A DNA stretch of 64,000 nt from Kordia zhangzhouensis (GTDB lineage Bacteria > Bacteroidota > Bacteroidia > Flavobacteriales > Flavobacteriaceae): assembly GCF_001005305.1 (NCBI RefSeq), contig NZ_LBMH01000005.1:248001-312000 (forward strand), written 5' to 3'. The notes below the pieces were generated by a model, which had not been told where the DNA came from, searched no databases, and saw nothing but the letters and a program-made list of their open reading frames with translations. This document shows, piece after piece, positions 7,920 to 18,700 of the stretch. The number at the start of each line of letters is the position of its first letter. Position 1 is the first letter of the stretch. Made by a program: the position numbers and the translations under genes.

Positions 7920-10900
7920 ATGAAAAAAACTGAACTACCCAAAAAAACACCTAAGACAGATAGCAGCTGTAAAAAAGTTTCAAAAACAACTATCATCATC
8001 TTTATCATACTTACTGTTTTAATGCTTATCTGCGGAAAAAGCTTTTCTATTCTTGATTGGATATCGCACCCACAATTCACAGAAAAGTTGGTCACTAAAG
8101 AGTGGTTATATAATCATACAGACACTTTTGATCAAACCATTTTCACTTTCTTCTTTTTACTCGATTTTGCTTGGGCATTTATACTTCTCTATATCCTTGG
8201 GAATTATGTGTGTAGAAAGACCAAAACACATAAAAAAGTATGGATATTTTATCTATTTATTGCTTTAGCCTGTATTGCATATAGTTTTGATTGCACTGAG
8301 AATTTTTATTATCTTATTTATAAAAAATACCCCCAAACCATTGTTACTATTAAGAATAGTGCATATGCTTTAACTTTTATTACGACGCTGCTAATTTGGG
8401 TTCGCTACTCGTTAAAAAATCGATTGGTCATTTTTAAAGAGTTTTTTGCTTCCTCTTGGATTAGTTTTTTATTTCTTTTCATTATTGGAATGACGCTGCC
8501 TAAAACTACACAGATGAATTCGATTGTTGTAGATTTGTACTATCATCCATTTTGGTTTGTATTTGTATTACTTCTATTCTTTGCGCCTATTTATTGTATT
8601 GTACTTTCACATTATCCTAATTATTTTTTGTTTTCAAGATCTAACAGAAAGTTCAAGGATAAAAAATGGCACATGACCAGAGTATTTTCCATATTTGGAA
8701 TCATTTGGTATCGAAATGGCGACCAAAACACAGAAAATGAAATTGCCTTTGAAAATTACATTAGTTTTTTACGGAGAGTTATTGGAGTTTTCTTTTATGG
8801 AGCCCTTTTTTATATGATTTCTTATACGGCAGATACCAATTTTGACACAGGTTTCCGGTTAAGTAGTCTTACCTTGGTATTAATGGCTGGTTTGATATGG
8901 TGGTTGTATGTATTAAAAACAAAAAAAAGTGCATGGAAAGATCATTTTTTTGATGAAGATCTCTTAAATGATGATATTGTCGATATATATGTAGTAAAAC
9001 CTGAAGAAAAACGGTTAAATCGGCCAATCCGGAATTATTTACTTTTTTTATCACTTACCATCATTGCGCACATTATTTTATTCATTTTACTAGTTCAATC
9101 TGAACATCCGTATAATTATATCACAGTTATTCTAAGCCTATTTTGCATCACATTACAAGCAATTACTTATACCTACTATCGTACATTTAGAACGCTTTTT
9201 AAGTATGTTTTTTTTAACGAAGATATCAACGCTGTTATCAACGCTTTTTCAATTATACACAATCCAAAAGACGAACGCAGTTACGAGCAAAAGAAAGTAG
9301 AAATTACACAAATGGTCGAAGACAAAATGTATTTTGGACAAACACGATTCTTTAGCCAACTATCTAAACTACGAATTGGAGATCTATGTTTAGGCTCTAT
9401 GAGTAACAACATCGTTTTTTTAAGAATCATTGCTTATTTTGGATTAGCAAACATGCTAATTTTACTTGTCATCAACTTCTTTCCTATCATTGCTTTAAAA
9501 GTAAATGTGATTATTTTGATTCTGTCTACTTTTTTCCTTTTTTATGGAATTATAGTCATCATTCTTAAACACTTTATTTATTACAATCTCTCCAAAGAAA
9601 AGTTTGCCACACAAAAAAGAACTACTTTTTTCTTTACTGTATATACGACTGTGTTGGTATTAGTTCTGTTAAACTTTTTAGCTAGGCATAATGAAAGTAC
9701 TGCCAATAATCTATTTGAACTAACTCGAATTAAAGACACAACAGAAAATATTGTTACACTCGATACATATGTACAGAATTTACCTGAAAAACGCTACTAT
9801 ATAGGTTGTTATGGAGGTGGTATGAAAGCTAATGCTTGGACTATGACAGTGCTAAACGCTTTAGATAAAAACAATACATTGTATGACAACACCGTATGTT
9901 TATCTGGTGCTTCTGGAGGAACTATTGGATTGATTAATTATTCTGTGATTAAGCACGAATACGAATTACAAACAGAACGTGATTCAATTATTCGAGAAAT
10001 TAGCACAGAGAATATTTTATCTATGGATGTAGCCCATTTGTTAGGACGCGATTGGATTACACACTTATTTGTACCTACCAGTCTTGACGGAATGGATCGC
10101 TCAACAGCAGCAATGCGTGTGTATGCAAAATTTGGTAACCCTGAATTTTGTGAAGACGAATTTAGAAACAAAACTTACAGACAATATTGGAACGAAATGT
10201 ATCAAAAACGAAACAAACAGTTTCCTATTCTAATAAGTAATTCTACCAATATCAAAGGACGGCAAGGCATGGCGGTTTCAATTGCTTCCAAAGGCATTGC
10301 AAACAGAATATTGTATTTAGGAGCTAATGATATTTTAGAATTACCTGAAAGTAATACACTCAGTTTTTATAATGCAGCTTCCACCACCAACCGTTTTCCT
10401 TTAATTAGTCCTGCCGCTACCATTGAAACCGAGGGACAATATAATGATGGCGGAATTTTTGAAAATTCAGGGTTGCTTTCTGCTTACAAAATGTATGAAG
10501 CCATCAATTCTATCGATTCAAGTGCAGCGAGTAAAGAAACCGTTTTTATCAATATTGTTAATGATAAAGTTCCGTATATTAAGCATTGTATGGATTCTAT
10601 TATGAATGAATGTAATGGAGGTATCATCAACAAATCTACCGAGATTTCTGCAATCTTGAATTCTGTAGCAGCTACAGAAATGTTTCCTGGATACATCAAA
10701 GAAAAATTACAATTGCTCGATGATTTAAACCCTAACTTTTCTTTTGAAACTATTTATTTGCCACATACATTCACCATGGAAGATATAAAAGCTATTTATG
10801 GAGAAAAATTAAAGAATCTAGACTGTATTGAAACAGTATACACGCTTATTGAAAAGAATAATAAATCCATAAAAGAACATTTAAAAGGTGCTTCTGCAGC

Positions 10901-11018
10901 AACAGGAACTATTATTGAACCCGCAATGAGTCGTGTAATGGCGATTCCAGCCTACGAATTTATGGAATCAATGCTTGCACATGATAGCGTTAAAAAAGTT
11001 TTAGACAAACTCCGTTAA
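7920..11018 (+). CDS. Multi-pass membrane protein with C-terminal patatin-like phospholipase domain
   Basis: 1032 aa. The first 600 or so residues contain about a dozen hydrophobic membrane segments. The C-terminal 400 residues form a patatin-like lipase: an oxyanion loop CYGGGMKAN near residue 630, a nucleophile elbow GASGG with Ser665, and the catalytic dyad partner in DGG at Asp843. Enzymes of this family hydrolyse membrane phospholipids or other acyl esters using a Ser-Asp dyad. The large membrane part is unusual for stand-alone bacterial patatins and presumably tethers the lipase to the inner membrane. It lies downstream of the ECF sigma operon and may belong to the same stress response, but its own promoter is not clear. 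Confidence 0.85.
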   Translation: MKKTELPKKTPKTDSSCKKVSKTTIIIFIILTVLMLICGKSFSILDWISHPQFTEKLVTKEWLYNHTDTFDQTIFTFFFLLDFAWAFILLYILGNYVCRKTKTHKKVWIFYLFIALACIAYSFDCTENFYYLIYKKYPQTIVTIKNSAYALTFITTLLIWVRYSLKNRLVIFKEFFASSWISFLFLFIIGMTLPKTTQMNSIVVDLYYHPFWFVFVLLLFFAPIYCIVLSHYPNYFLFSRSNRKFKDKKWHMTRVFSIFGIIWYRNGDQNTENEIAFENYISFLRRVIGVFFYGALFYMISYTADTNFDTGFRLSSLTLVLMAGLIWWLYVLKTKKSAWKDHFFDEDLLNDDIVDIYVVKPEEKRLNRPIRNYLLFLSLTIIAHIILFILLVQSEHPYNYITVILSLFCITLQAITYTYYRTFRTLFKYVFFNEDINAVINAFSIIHNPKDERSYEQKKVEITQMVEDKMYFGQTRFFSQLSKLRIGDLCLGSMSNNIVFLRIIAYFGLANMLILLVINFFPIIALKVNVIILILSTFFLFYGIIVIILKHFIYYNLSKEKFATQKRTTFFFTVYTTVLVLVLLNFLARHNESTANNLFELTRIKDTTENIVTLDTYVQNLPEKRYYIGCYGGGMKANAWTMTVLNALDKNNTLYDNTVCLSGASGGTIGLINYSVIKHEYELQTERDSIIREISTENILSMDVAHLLGRDWITHLFVPTSLDGMDRSTAAMRVYAKFGNPEFCEDEFRNKTYRQYWNEMYQKRNKQFPILISNSTNIKGRQGMAVSIASKGIANRILYLGANDILELPESNTLSFYNAASTTNRFPLISPAATIETEGQYNDGGIFENSGLLSAYKMYEAINSIDSSAASKETVFINIVNDKVPYIKHCMDSIMNECNGGIINKSTEISAILNSVAATEMFPGYIKEKLQLLDDLNPNFSFETIYLPHTFTMEDIKAIYGEKLKNLDCIETVYTLIEKNNKSIKEHLKGASAATGTIIEPAMSRVMAIPAYEFMESMLAHDSVKKVLDKLR

Positions 11019-11027
11019 AAAGTTCTT

Positions 11028-12083
11028 TTAATGAAACAATAACTTAGCGATTCTATTTTTTCCTGCTGCATACGCTATAGAGTCATTTACAAATTGAATG
11101 GTATAAAACCCTTCGTCGGATAAATGTGTCCATGTGTTTCCACCATCATTGGAATAATCAATTCCTTTAAAACCAACGGCTACCAAATTAGCTGCTTCAC
11201 CATTAGGAATGTATTGCACACAGCTACGATAACCTGGTCCAGAATTTTTGGCAACCAGCTCCCATGTTTTTCCGCCATCAGCTGTTCTGATTTTATTTGC
11301 TTCATTGATAGTAGGTTGAGTATAATCTCCTCCAATAGCAAATCCATTGTTAGCATCATAAAAGTCCACAGAATACATCCCTGTTGTCTCAATACCTTGT
11401 ATAATAGGCGTATTAAAAACTTGCCACGTTTTTCCTTTATCTTTTGAGTACAGAATTCTACTTGCTTTTCCTCCAGTAGCTACCCACACTTTATCTCCTA
11501 CAATGGAAATATTTGTATTACTAGCGGCAAAAGCAGCTTCACCCTCAAGAGCTTTTGGCAGTGCTTCACAAGATACTTTTTCCCATGTATTACCACCATT
11601 ACGTGTAATAATGATACTGATACAACTCTCTGTAGGATCACCAATAGCAATGCCTTCTTGTTCATTCCAAAAAGCAATTGCATCATAAAATACTTTTTCG
11701 TGCGATTCTTTGTATACTAATGTCACTGTTCCTTGTTTGGAAATTTTATAGAGCAATGCAGGATTTACAATACTAATTCCAAAAGTAGTCTCATTAACAT
11801 GCGCAACAGCTCGAAAGCTTACGTTTATAGAATCAGAAATTGCACCTTTGAGCAAGTTTGTATGTAGATTACTTTTTGCATCATAGTATCCAATTGTAGT
11901 TTTGTTTCCTCCATATACTAAATTACCCTCGGAAGTAACCGCAAGAGCCCTAATACTGATTGAATCTGTAAAAATTGAATCAATAGTTACTGATGTATAT
12001 GTTTTTATATTTTTTGTATTCCTTTTTTTTTCTGAACAAGAAAAAAATAATATACTGAGTATTAAAAGAAAGACTATTCGCAT
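11028..12083 (-). CDS. Beta-propeller lipoprotein (YCF48/BNR-repeat type)
   Basis: 351 aa lipoprotein. The start is ATG 12083: it gives a proper signal with lipobox (MRIVFLLILSILFFSCSEKK, Cys16) and sits 1 base after the stop of the upstream gene, whereas a further upstream start would overlap that gene. The mature part has repeated blades with SxDxGxTW-type sequences (RNGGNTWEKV, SKDKGKTWQVF, TADGGKTWELV, SNDGGNTWTHL), the signature of BNR/YCF48-like propellers. Similar flavobacterial proteins are often called oxidoreductase without evidence. The function is unknown; it is probably an outer-membrane or periplasmic scaffold. It is translationally coupled with the 12085 gene. Confidence 0.82.
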   Translation of the reverse strand: MRIVFLLILSILFFSCSEKKRNTKNIKTYTSVTIDSIFTDSISIRALAVTSEGNLVYGGNKTTIGYYDAKSNLHTNLLKGAISDSINVSFRAVAHVNETTFGISIVNPALLYKISKQGTVTLVYKESHEKVFYDAIAFWNEQEGIAIGDPTESCISIIITRNGGNTWEKVSCEALPKALEGEAAFAASNTNISIVGDKVWVATGGKASRILYSKDKGKTWQVFNTPIIQGIETTGMYSVDFYDANNGFAIGGDYTQPTINEANKIRTADGGKTWELVAKNSGPGYRSCVQYIPNGEAANLVAVGFKGIDYSNDGGNTWTHLSDEGFYTIQFVNDSIAYAAGKNRIAKLLFH

Positions 12084-12084
12084 G

Positions 12085-13098
12085 CTAACTTTTGTTTGAA
12101 TTAAAAATAGATTGTCCAATGCCTCTAATCGAAATTACATTTAAAGGAAACTCCATAAGTACGTGGACAAAACTTAAAAATAGTAATAAGGTAAACCCTA
12201 TTTTATAGTTATAAAAATAAAGAGCTACTGAAGTAATCCACATAAGTATGATTGTCATAGAACGTTTTTGGGTTAGTTTATGATGCCAACCAATTACTGT
12301 AGTTTTGGAAAACCAATTCAAATAATGATAAGTATACGCAAAAGCTATGAATATTTGAATCTTAATAAATAACACACCTTCAAAGGAAAATATACTTCCG
12401 TCTGTCAATCCAATCGCTTGAGATATTTTTGCATTGAGAATATAAAAAGCATTGTCTTCATAAATTGCACGAGTATTATAACTTAACACATAATCAAACG
12501 GTTTTACAGAAAGTAGTATAATAAAAATTGGCACCAAACACATTAATACAACATTCAGGTATCCTATTTTATAATGATTCTTTAGGTTGCCGTACCACAT
12601 AAAAAGTATTGTGAAAATGTATACATGAATAATAGTAGGAAGAAATATACCTACTATTAAATGATAAATAGATAAAAAATGAAATATAACTGCAAGTAAA
12701 ACTCCCATGGCTAAGAGTACGTATTGATTCCTTTTTTTTTGAAATACAGTAAAAGCAACTGCACCTACAATAGTCAAAAACAAACAGGCATTAAGATATG
12801 GAGAAAGTGTGTTGGTTATAAATAAAACAATTTTAGAATCATTAGAAAATACGGTTGGAAAAGCAAGAAGTAATGGCGGAATTGATATTAATAATGCTGC
12901 TCCTATTACTAAATATATCCAAAACTTACTTGCTATGAAATAGTTTTTATCACGGATCCAATTAATCTCAGTGAAATAATGCAAAGGACCTAACACTGCA
13001 TATGCAAAGAGGAAAAGTTCAAATGGTAACCAATAAGCCAATACAAACGAAATCAGTATGAGTACAGTATTGAGCAGATCTATTTGTTGCGTTTTCAT
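12085..13098 (-). CDS. Multi-pass inner-membrane protein of unknown function
   Basis: 337 aa with about nine predicted membrane helices. I do not assign a family firmly. The early motif GPLHYFTEINWIRDKNYF and further His in loops (YHLIVG, YHYLNWF, WHHKL, FVHVLMEF) recall the His-rich Brp/Blh carotenoid-cleavage-like membrane family, but this is a weak resemblance. It is cotranscribed with the downstream propeller lipoprotein, its stop lying 1 base before that ATG. Confidence 0.75.
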   Translation of the reverse strand: MKTQQIDLLNTVLILISFVLAYWLPFELFLFAYAVLGPLHYFTEINWIRDKNYFIASKFWIYLVIGAALLISIPPLLLAFPTVFSNDSKIVLFITNTLSPYLNACLFLTIVGAVAFTVFQKKRNQYVLLAMGVLLAVIFHFLSIYHLIVGIFLPTIIHVYIFTILFMWYGNLKNHYKIGYLNVVLMCLVPIFIILLSVKPFDYVLSYNTRAIYEDNAFYILNAKISQAIGLTDGSIFSFEGVLFIKIQIFIAFAYTYHYLNWFSKTTVIGWHHKLTQKRSMTIILMWITSVALYFYNYKIGFTLLLFLSFVHVLMEFPLNVISIRGIGQSIFNSNKS

Positions 13099-13113
13099 GT
13101 TCTTAAAAATAGA

Positions 13114-13141
13114 AAAAGCTTCGTAATATTACGAAGCTTTT
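13114..13141 (-). terminator. Terminator of the adhesin gene (28-bp perfect palindrome)
   Basis: A perfect inverted repeat with 14-base arms (AAAAGCTTCGTAAT and its complement), A/T-flanked, placed 30 bases after the stop of the 13171-15579 gene and before the next minus-strand start. Confidence 0.75.
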
Positions 13142-13170
13142 CATGATATTTATGTGTTAGATTGTAGAAA

Positions 13171-15579
13171 TTATTCAACAATCATCTTTTTAGTATCAAT
13201 CTTTTTTCCTCCTACATACAAAGTGTAGTAATACATTCCAGAAGATAAAGTTCTAGTATTGATATTTAATTCTTGATCCCCTTTTTGTGGCAAATCCACT
13301 CTAGAAATAATTTGTCCAGCAGTATTTACAAAAACAATAGTTGCTTCTCCTGTCATATCTTGAGGTACAAAATAACGGATAGCAGAAGTATCGTTGAAAG
13401 GATTTGGAATGTTTTGATATAAAATAGCTCCACTTCTTGATGCAGGTGTTCCTCCTGGTAAAGATAAAGTTCCACTACAAGCACAAGCTTCAATAGCTTC
13501 TACTCTAGTAATTAAATCATCAATTTGAGCTTGCTGCGCTACATTTTCAGCTTCCAGTGGGTCTAGTATTGGAGAAAGGTCAACGTTTACTGAAGTTCCT
13601 CCTTCAATAGCAACTGTTAAAGTATTCCCTGACAATGTTGCTGAAGTTAAGTTTTGATCGTCTGTTCCTGTTCCATCTTGAATCACTGCCAAGTCAACAC
13701 CTGTTCCACCAGAAATATTTAAAGTAGTTCCTGATAATGATAAGTTTTGACTATCTGTATTATCCAAATATGGTGAAAGATCGATTGTTGTTGCTCCTCC
13801 AGAAATACTTAATACGTTAGCCGCAATTGATAACTCTTGATTATCTGTATTGTCTAAATAGGAAGATAAATCAATTGTTGTTGCACCGCCAGAAATACTT
13901 AATACGTTTGCCGCAATTGATAATTCTTGATTATCTGTATTATCTAAGTAAGGAGACAAGTCTACAGAACCTCCATCCGTTAAGCTTAAAATGTCAGACG
14001 CTAAGGATAAATCTTGTGTATCCGTATCGGTGTCCATCATTCCTTTCCAAGCAGAACCGCTCCAATAATAAGAGTTGTTATCATCGGTATCATACACTAC
14101 CATTCCTTGATCTGACACTGCTAATGAACTACCAAACGAAGTACGTTCAGCTGTTGTCATACGGTTTAATTGCAACCCTTTAGTTGCTCCTGTTAAATCT
14201 AAAGAAGCGTTTGCGTTAGGCGTATCCGTTCCAATACCTACACTTAAAGGATTGGTAGCTCCACCAAGAACCATTGTATTATCATTTACTGCAGTTGCAG
14301 CATTACCAATGGCAACTGAGTTAGTTCCCTGTACGTTTGCAGCTACCCCGATAGCAATATTATTTGTTGGAAGTAAAGCACCCGGATCAGTTGAAGAAGC
14401 TTGATATCCAATTACAATAGCTCCATCACTTTGCGCTACTGAAGTAGATCCAATTGCTACTGCAAATTGATTGTCAATATCAACAGAGCGTCCAATACCT
14501 ACTACATCATTTTCTTCAATATCAACAGCGTTACCAATACCAACAGAGTAATCTGCTAATGCTTGCATATTCCCTTGATATCCCATCATTACAGAGTAAT
14601 CACCACGAACATCATGGTTCATACCCAAAGAAATTGAGTATTGTCCGTCTATAAATGAGTTGTTACCAAATCCCATTACGTTGTTATTACTTGCTGTGAT
14701 ATTGTATCCAAAGAACATCGTATTTGAACGGTTTGTATTGTCAAAATCTGCCAATGATCCCATTCCGACATTGTACTGTCCTTCACGGTTTGTAAAACCT
14801 GCTGAAAATCCCACATATGTGTTGTGGTTTGCATTGGTTAAACTATTAGTACGGTTGTTATCCCAACCTGCCTGTGCTCCAATAAACGTGTTGTAATCAG
14901 CATATTCAGTTGCTACACCAGAAGCAGCTCCCACCATAGTGTTGTAAATACCATCCCCAATATCAATAGCAGCTGAGTCTCCAACTCCTGTATTGTGGTG
15001 ACCATCATCTACATCACTCATAGACTCACTACCAATACCTGTGTTACGGTATCCAACATTTGAAGAAATACCTACTTCATTACCAACGAATGTCTGTTTG
15101 TATCCTGTTGTATTACTAAATCCAGCATCTTCACCGATAAAGGTATTTTCATAACCTGTAGTATTGTTCGCTCCAGATTCTTCCCCTACGAATGTGTTAT
15201 CATATCCTGTAGTATTGTTCTCTCCGGATTCAGCTCCAATAAAAGTATTATCTCCACCAGTAGTTGTTAAACGACCAGCTTCATACCCTATAAAAGTGTT
15301 ATCAAATCCTGTAGTATTGGAATATCCCGCTAAGTATCCAATTGCTACCAATTCACTGGTAGTTACGCTTCGTCCTGCTGAATATCCAAACAAGGTGTTT
15401 CTTGAACCTGAAGTTGTGAAACTACCTGTACTATCTCCATAATAGGTGTTGAAGTCACCAGAAGTAATACTTACTCCTGATCCTGTACCCATAGTTTCAT
15501 TCAATGTTTGTGCTTGTAATGTAGTAATTCCCAATAAGCAAAATACAAACACCACAATGAGGGGTAATTGTTTTTTCAT
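13171..15579 (-). CDS. Repeat-rich secreted adhesin-like protein with T9SS type A sorting domain
   Basis: 802 aa. A signal peptide (about 1-23, ending in LQAQ) is followed by degenerate 17-residue repeats of the form NTTGYDNTFVGEESGAN, resembling the left-handed beta-roll heads of YadA-like adhesins and phage-fibre proteins. A linker with three 30-residue repeats (LDNTDNQELSIAANVLSISG and so on) follows, then a short coiled-coil-like stretch and a CACSG motif. The last 80 residues are a T9SS type A tail (YQNIPNPFNDTSAIRYFVP, then GMYYYTLYVGGKKIDTKKMIV). It should be exported through the Sec and type IX systems and attached to the surface. An adhesion role is inferred from the repeats. A -7-like box lies upstream at 15616-15623. 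Confidence 0.88.
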   Translation of the reverse strand: MKKQLPLIVVFVFCLLGITTLQAQTLNETMGTGSGVSITSGDFNTYYGDSTGSFTTSGSRNTLFGYSAGRSVTTSELVAIGYLAGYSNTTGFDNTFIGYEAGRLTTTGGDNTFIGAESGENNTTGYDNTFVGEESGANNTTGYENTFIGEDAGFSNTTGYKQTFVGNEVGISSNVGYRNTGIGSESMSDVDDGHHNTGVGDSAAIDIGDGIYNTMVGAASGVATEYADYNTFIGAQAGWDNNRTNSLTNANHNTYVGFSAGFTNREGQYNVGMGSLADFDNTNRSNTMFFGYNITASNNNVMGFGNNSFIDGQYSISLGMNHDVRGDYSVMMGYQGNMQALADYSVGIGNAVDIEENDVVGIGRSVDIDNQFAVAIGSTSVAQSDGAIVIGYQASSTDPGALLPTNNIAIGVAANVQGTNSVAIGNAATAVNDNTMVLGGATNPLSVGIGTDTPNANASLDLTGATKGLQLNRMTTAERTSFGSSLAVSDQGMVVYDTDDNNSYYWSGSAWKGMMDTDTDTQDLSLASDILSLTDGGSVDLSPYLDNTDNQELSIAANVLSISGGATTIDLSSYLDNTDNQELSIAANVLSISGGATTIDLSPYLDNTDSQNLSLSGTTLNISGGTGVDLAVIQDGTGTDDQNLTSATLSGNTLTVAIEGGTSVNVDLSPILDPLEAENVAQQAQIDDLITRVEAIEACACSGTLSLPGGTPASRSGAILYQNIPNPFNDTSAIRYFVPQDMTGEATIVFVNTAGQIISRVDLPQKGDQELNINTRTLSSGMYYYTLYVGGKKIDTKKMIVE
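13741..14010 (-). repeat. Three 90-bp tandem coding repeats in the adhesin linker
   Basis: Blocks beginning at 13741, 13831 and 13921 repeat with an exact 90-bp period (30 residues). The two copies nearest each other are almost identical at DNA level, so unit number could vary between strains by slippage or recombination. Confidence 0.75.
14860..15450 (-). repeat. 51-bp degenerate coding repeats in the adhesin head
   Basis: 17-residue units (consensus N-T-T-G-Y-x-N-T-F-I/V-G-x-x-A/S-G) repeat with a 51-bp period that is clearest between 15100 and 15300, and decay towards the edges. Confidence 0.7.
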
Positions 15580-15615
15580 AATAGAATGTTGTTAGTTTAT
15601 TTTAAAATGGTTTAT

Positions 15616-15623
15616 CAAATATA
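15616..15623 (-). promoter_or_regulatory. Probable -7 box (TAnnTTTG) of the adhesin gene
   Basis: TATATTTG on the minus strand, 37 bases before the ATG at 15579, which would give a leader of about 30 bases. Confidence 0.45.
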
Positions 15624-15797
15624 TAAAATATATCTTTTTAAGCCTTTGCCAAATATAATAATCGGCGCTCAAAACCTTATGGGAGAATATACCTGTTTTA
15701 CATAATTTTGTATAAGTTGACCACTTTTATTCATGAATGGTACATTCAAGATTGAATAATTCTACTATATTGCATCTCAAAATTTAATGCCGCTCTA

Positions 15798-18700
15798 ATG
15801 CCAAAAGCTGAAAAAATTTGTAGCTGGATTCTATTTTTAGGTGTATTTGTAATTTATGCCATTTGTTCACCAAACACTATCTCTTTCTGGGATAGTCCTG
15901 AGTTTATCAATAGTAATTATACCTTGCAAGCCTCGCATCCGCCAGGTGCACCTTTTTATACTATTTTATGTAAAACCATTTTAACATGGTTTCCTGCTAG
16001 TAAAGCAGCATTGGTTTCCAACTTAATTTCAAGCTTTTTTGGAGCACTCACAATTACCCTGTTATTTAGAATCACTATAAATATCAGTAAAAAAGTATTC
16101 ATTTTACCTGAAAGTAATCTTAATCGTACAGTTTCTTTTGTTGCTGGAATAGTTGCTGCTTTGTCTTTAGCTTTTTCTGATAGTTTTTGGACGGCATCAA
16201 CAGAAGCAGAAGTATACACTTTATCTTTTTCTTTATTGACAGGAATGATTTACACAATGCTTTTATGGGAACAAACGCCAAATAAAGTAAAAGAAGTAAA
16301 ATATGCTTTATTAATTGCTTTTTTATTAGGAATTTCTACAGGTGTCCATTTAATTACCATAGCAATTATTATCCCTTTTTCAATTCTTATAGCTCATAAA
16401 AAGTTTGGACTCAATCTAAAAAATTTCTGCATTGCGCTTTTAGCAGGAAGTGCCTCATTTTTTTTACTATATGGATTTGTGGTACAAGGCAGTATTAAAT
16501 TAGCAAACTCATTAGATATTTGGTTGGTAAACTCTGTAAAAATGCCTCTTAATAGTGGAATTATTGTTGTTATTATACTAATCTCAATTATCAGTAGTTT
16601 TTTATTGATTTTTTCCAAAAAAAGAAACAAAAAAACAATTCATCATTGTACACTTGGCATTGTATTTTTTCTCATAGGAATGAGTTCTTTCTTAATGCCT
16701 TTACAACGTTCTGATGTGCAAATGTTGATTGCCGATCGTATGCTAAATAGTAACAAAATGCTACAATATGTTCGGGCAGAACAATTTGGCGTTGGTGCTA
16801 TTCCTCTTTTAAAAGGCCCTGTTTATAATGCTCCGTTAAACAAAGACGTTTCTTTTGTAGATGGAACCCCTGAATTTAGGTATGTTCCTTCTGAAGAAAA
16901 GTATTTAATAACACACGATGGAAAGTTCAAAGAAGTACAATATGCTAAAGAATTTACTATGTTTTTTCCGCGTATGTTTGATCGTGGAGATGCAGAAAAA
17001 TATAAAGCTTGGACACCCATTTTTGGCGAACCTATTGAATATCCTGTGCAAGGTGAAACGGTAACAATTTACAAACCTACTTTTGGTGAAAATCTACGAT
17101 TTTTCTTCAATTATCAAGTAATCTGGCTAAATGCACGTTATCTGTTTTGGAATTTTATTGGACGACAAAACGATTACCACGGATTAGGTTACATTAAAGA
17201 GGGTAACTGGATGAGTGGTGTCAACGTATTGGACAAACATCGAATTGGCGACAAACAAGTAATTCCTCATCATTATCAGCATCACAAAGGAAATGATGCC
17301 TATTACTTTTTGCCTTTTTTACTAGGCATACTAGGAATTTTTGCTTTAAGAAAACACAAACAATATCTTTGGACTACTATTTTAGTTTTTCTTACATTCG
17401 GTATTGGAATTACGATTTATGTAAATCCGGTTCCTTCTAGTATTTTAATTCGAGAACGTGATTATATTTTTATAGGATCCTTCATAATTTTCGCCCTCTG
17501 GATTGGACTCTCGGTTGTTTTTTTGATACAAACCTTCTCTTTTATCAAAAACAAAAAAATACGTATCTCAATCATCACTGGCTTTGTGTTCCTCGCGTCA
17601 CCAATACAATTATTTGCAAAAGGTTGGGACAATCATCAGCGTGCACATGATACTTTTGCTTATGATTTTGGAAAAGCATATTTAGACGCGTGTCCAGAGC
17701 AAGCTATTTTAATTACCGATGGCGACAATATGACTTTTCCGTTATGGTATTTACAACAAGTAGAAGGCTATCGTACAGATGTTCGTGTCATTAATTTTGA
17801 TCAGTTAAATATTGATTCACATGTTGATAATTTAACAAAAAAACTATACGAGTCCAAACCTGTAAAAATTAGCCTAGACAAAAAACTATACATTAGTGGT
17901 GTAGAAAAATTATTCCCATTACAGGAAGAAACTGAAAAAGCAGCCGTATTACCAATTTTATTTGAATTCTTAAATAACGACAACACAAAAATCAATTGGA
18001 ATGGTAGAATGCGACATTATATTCCTTCCTCTACATTTTCTATCCCAATAGATACAACCAAAATGCAAAAACAATTCAGTCCTGAAAAATTAAATGCTTC
18101 TTATACTTCTGAAATTACTTGGAAGCATCCAAAAAAGTTTTACGGACTCAATGAAATTGTGTTGATGAACGTATTAATGGAAAATATTAATGATCGACCG
18201 ATTTGCTTTGTTTCTAATGGAAAAAAGAGACATCTCATCAACCTTGAGCCGTATTTAATTCAACACGGAATGGTTAGCATTCTTGCTCCTATTCAACGAA
18301 AAAATGCTGAATTGAATCCAAAAATAGTTGACACAGAAATGATGTTTCCCTATGTAATGAATCAATTGCAATTCAAAAAAATGGATTCTTCTGAAAATTT
18401 TGTACGCAATGAAAATGTATCTTATGCTAGAGAAATTTTACGTCAAAATTATTACTTTTTAGCGCAAGCACTATTAGAAGAAGGTAAAACAAGCGAAGCT
18501 ATCCGTGTGTTAGATACTTGCATAACGCTGTTTCCAGATAAAACAGTCCCTTTCAAGCAATTTGCATATGCCATTGGGAAACTATATGTTCGCGCAGGAA
18601 ATACTCCTAAAGGCACTGAAATTTGCAGAACTGCCATGCAAAATATTTGGGAAGAATTGCAATGGATGACTTCCTTTGATCCTCCATATCCTATTATTAA

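Noticed and set aside
13827-15442. Several plus-strand ORFs opposite the adhesin gene
   Set aside because: They arise from the tandem repeats read in the wrong strand.
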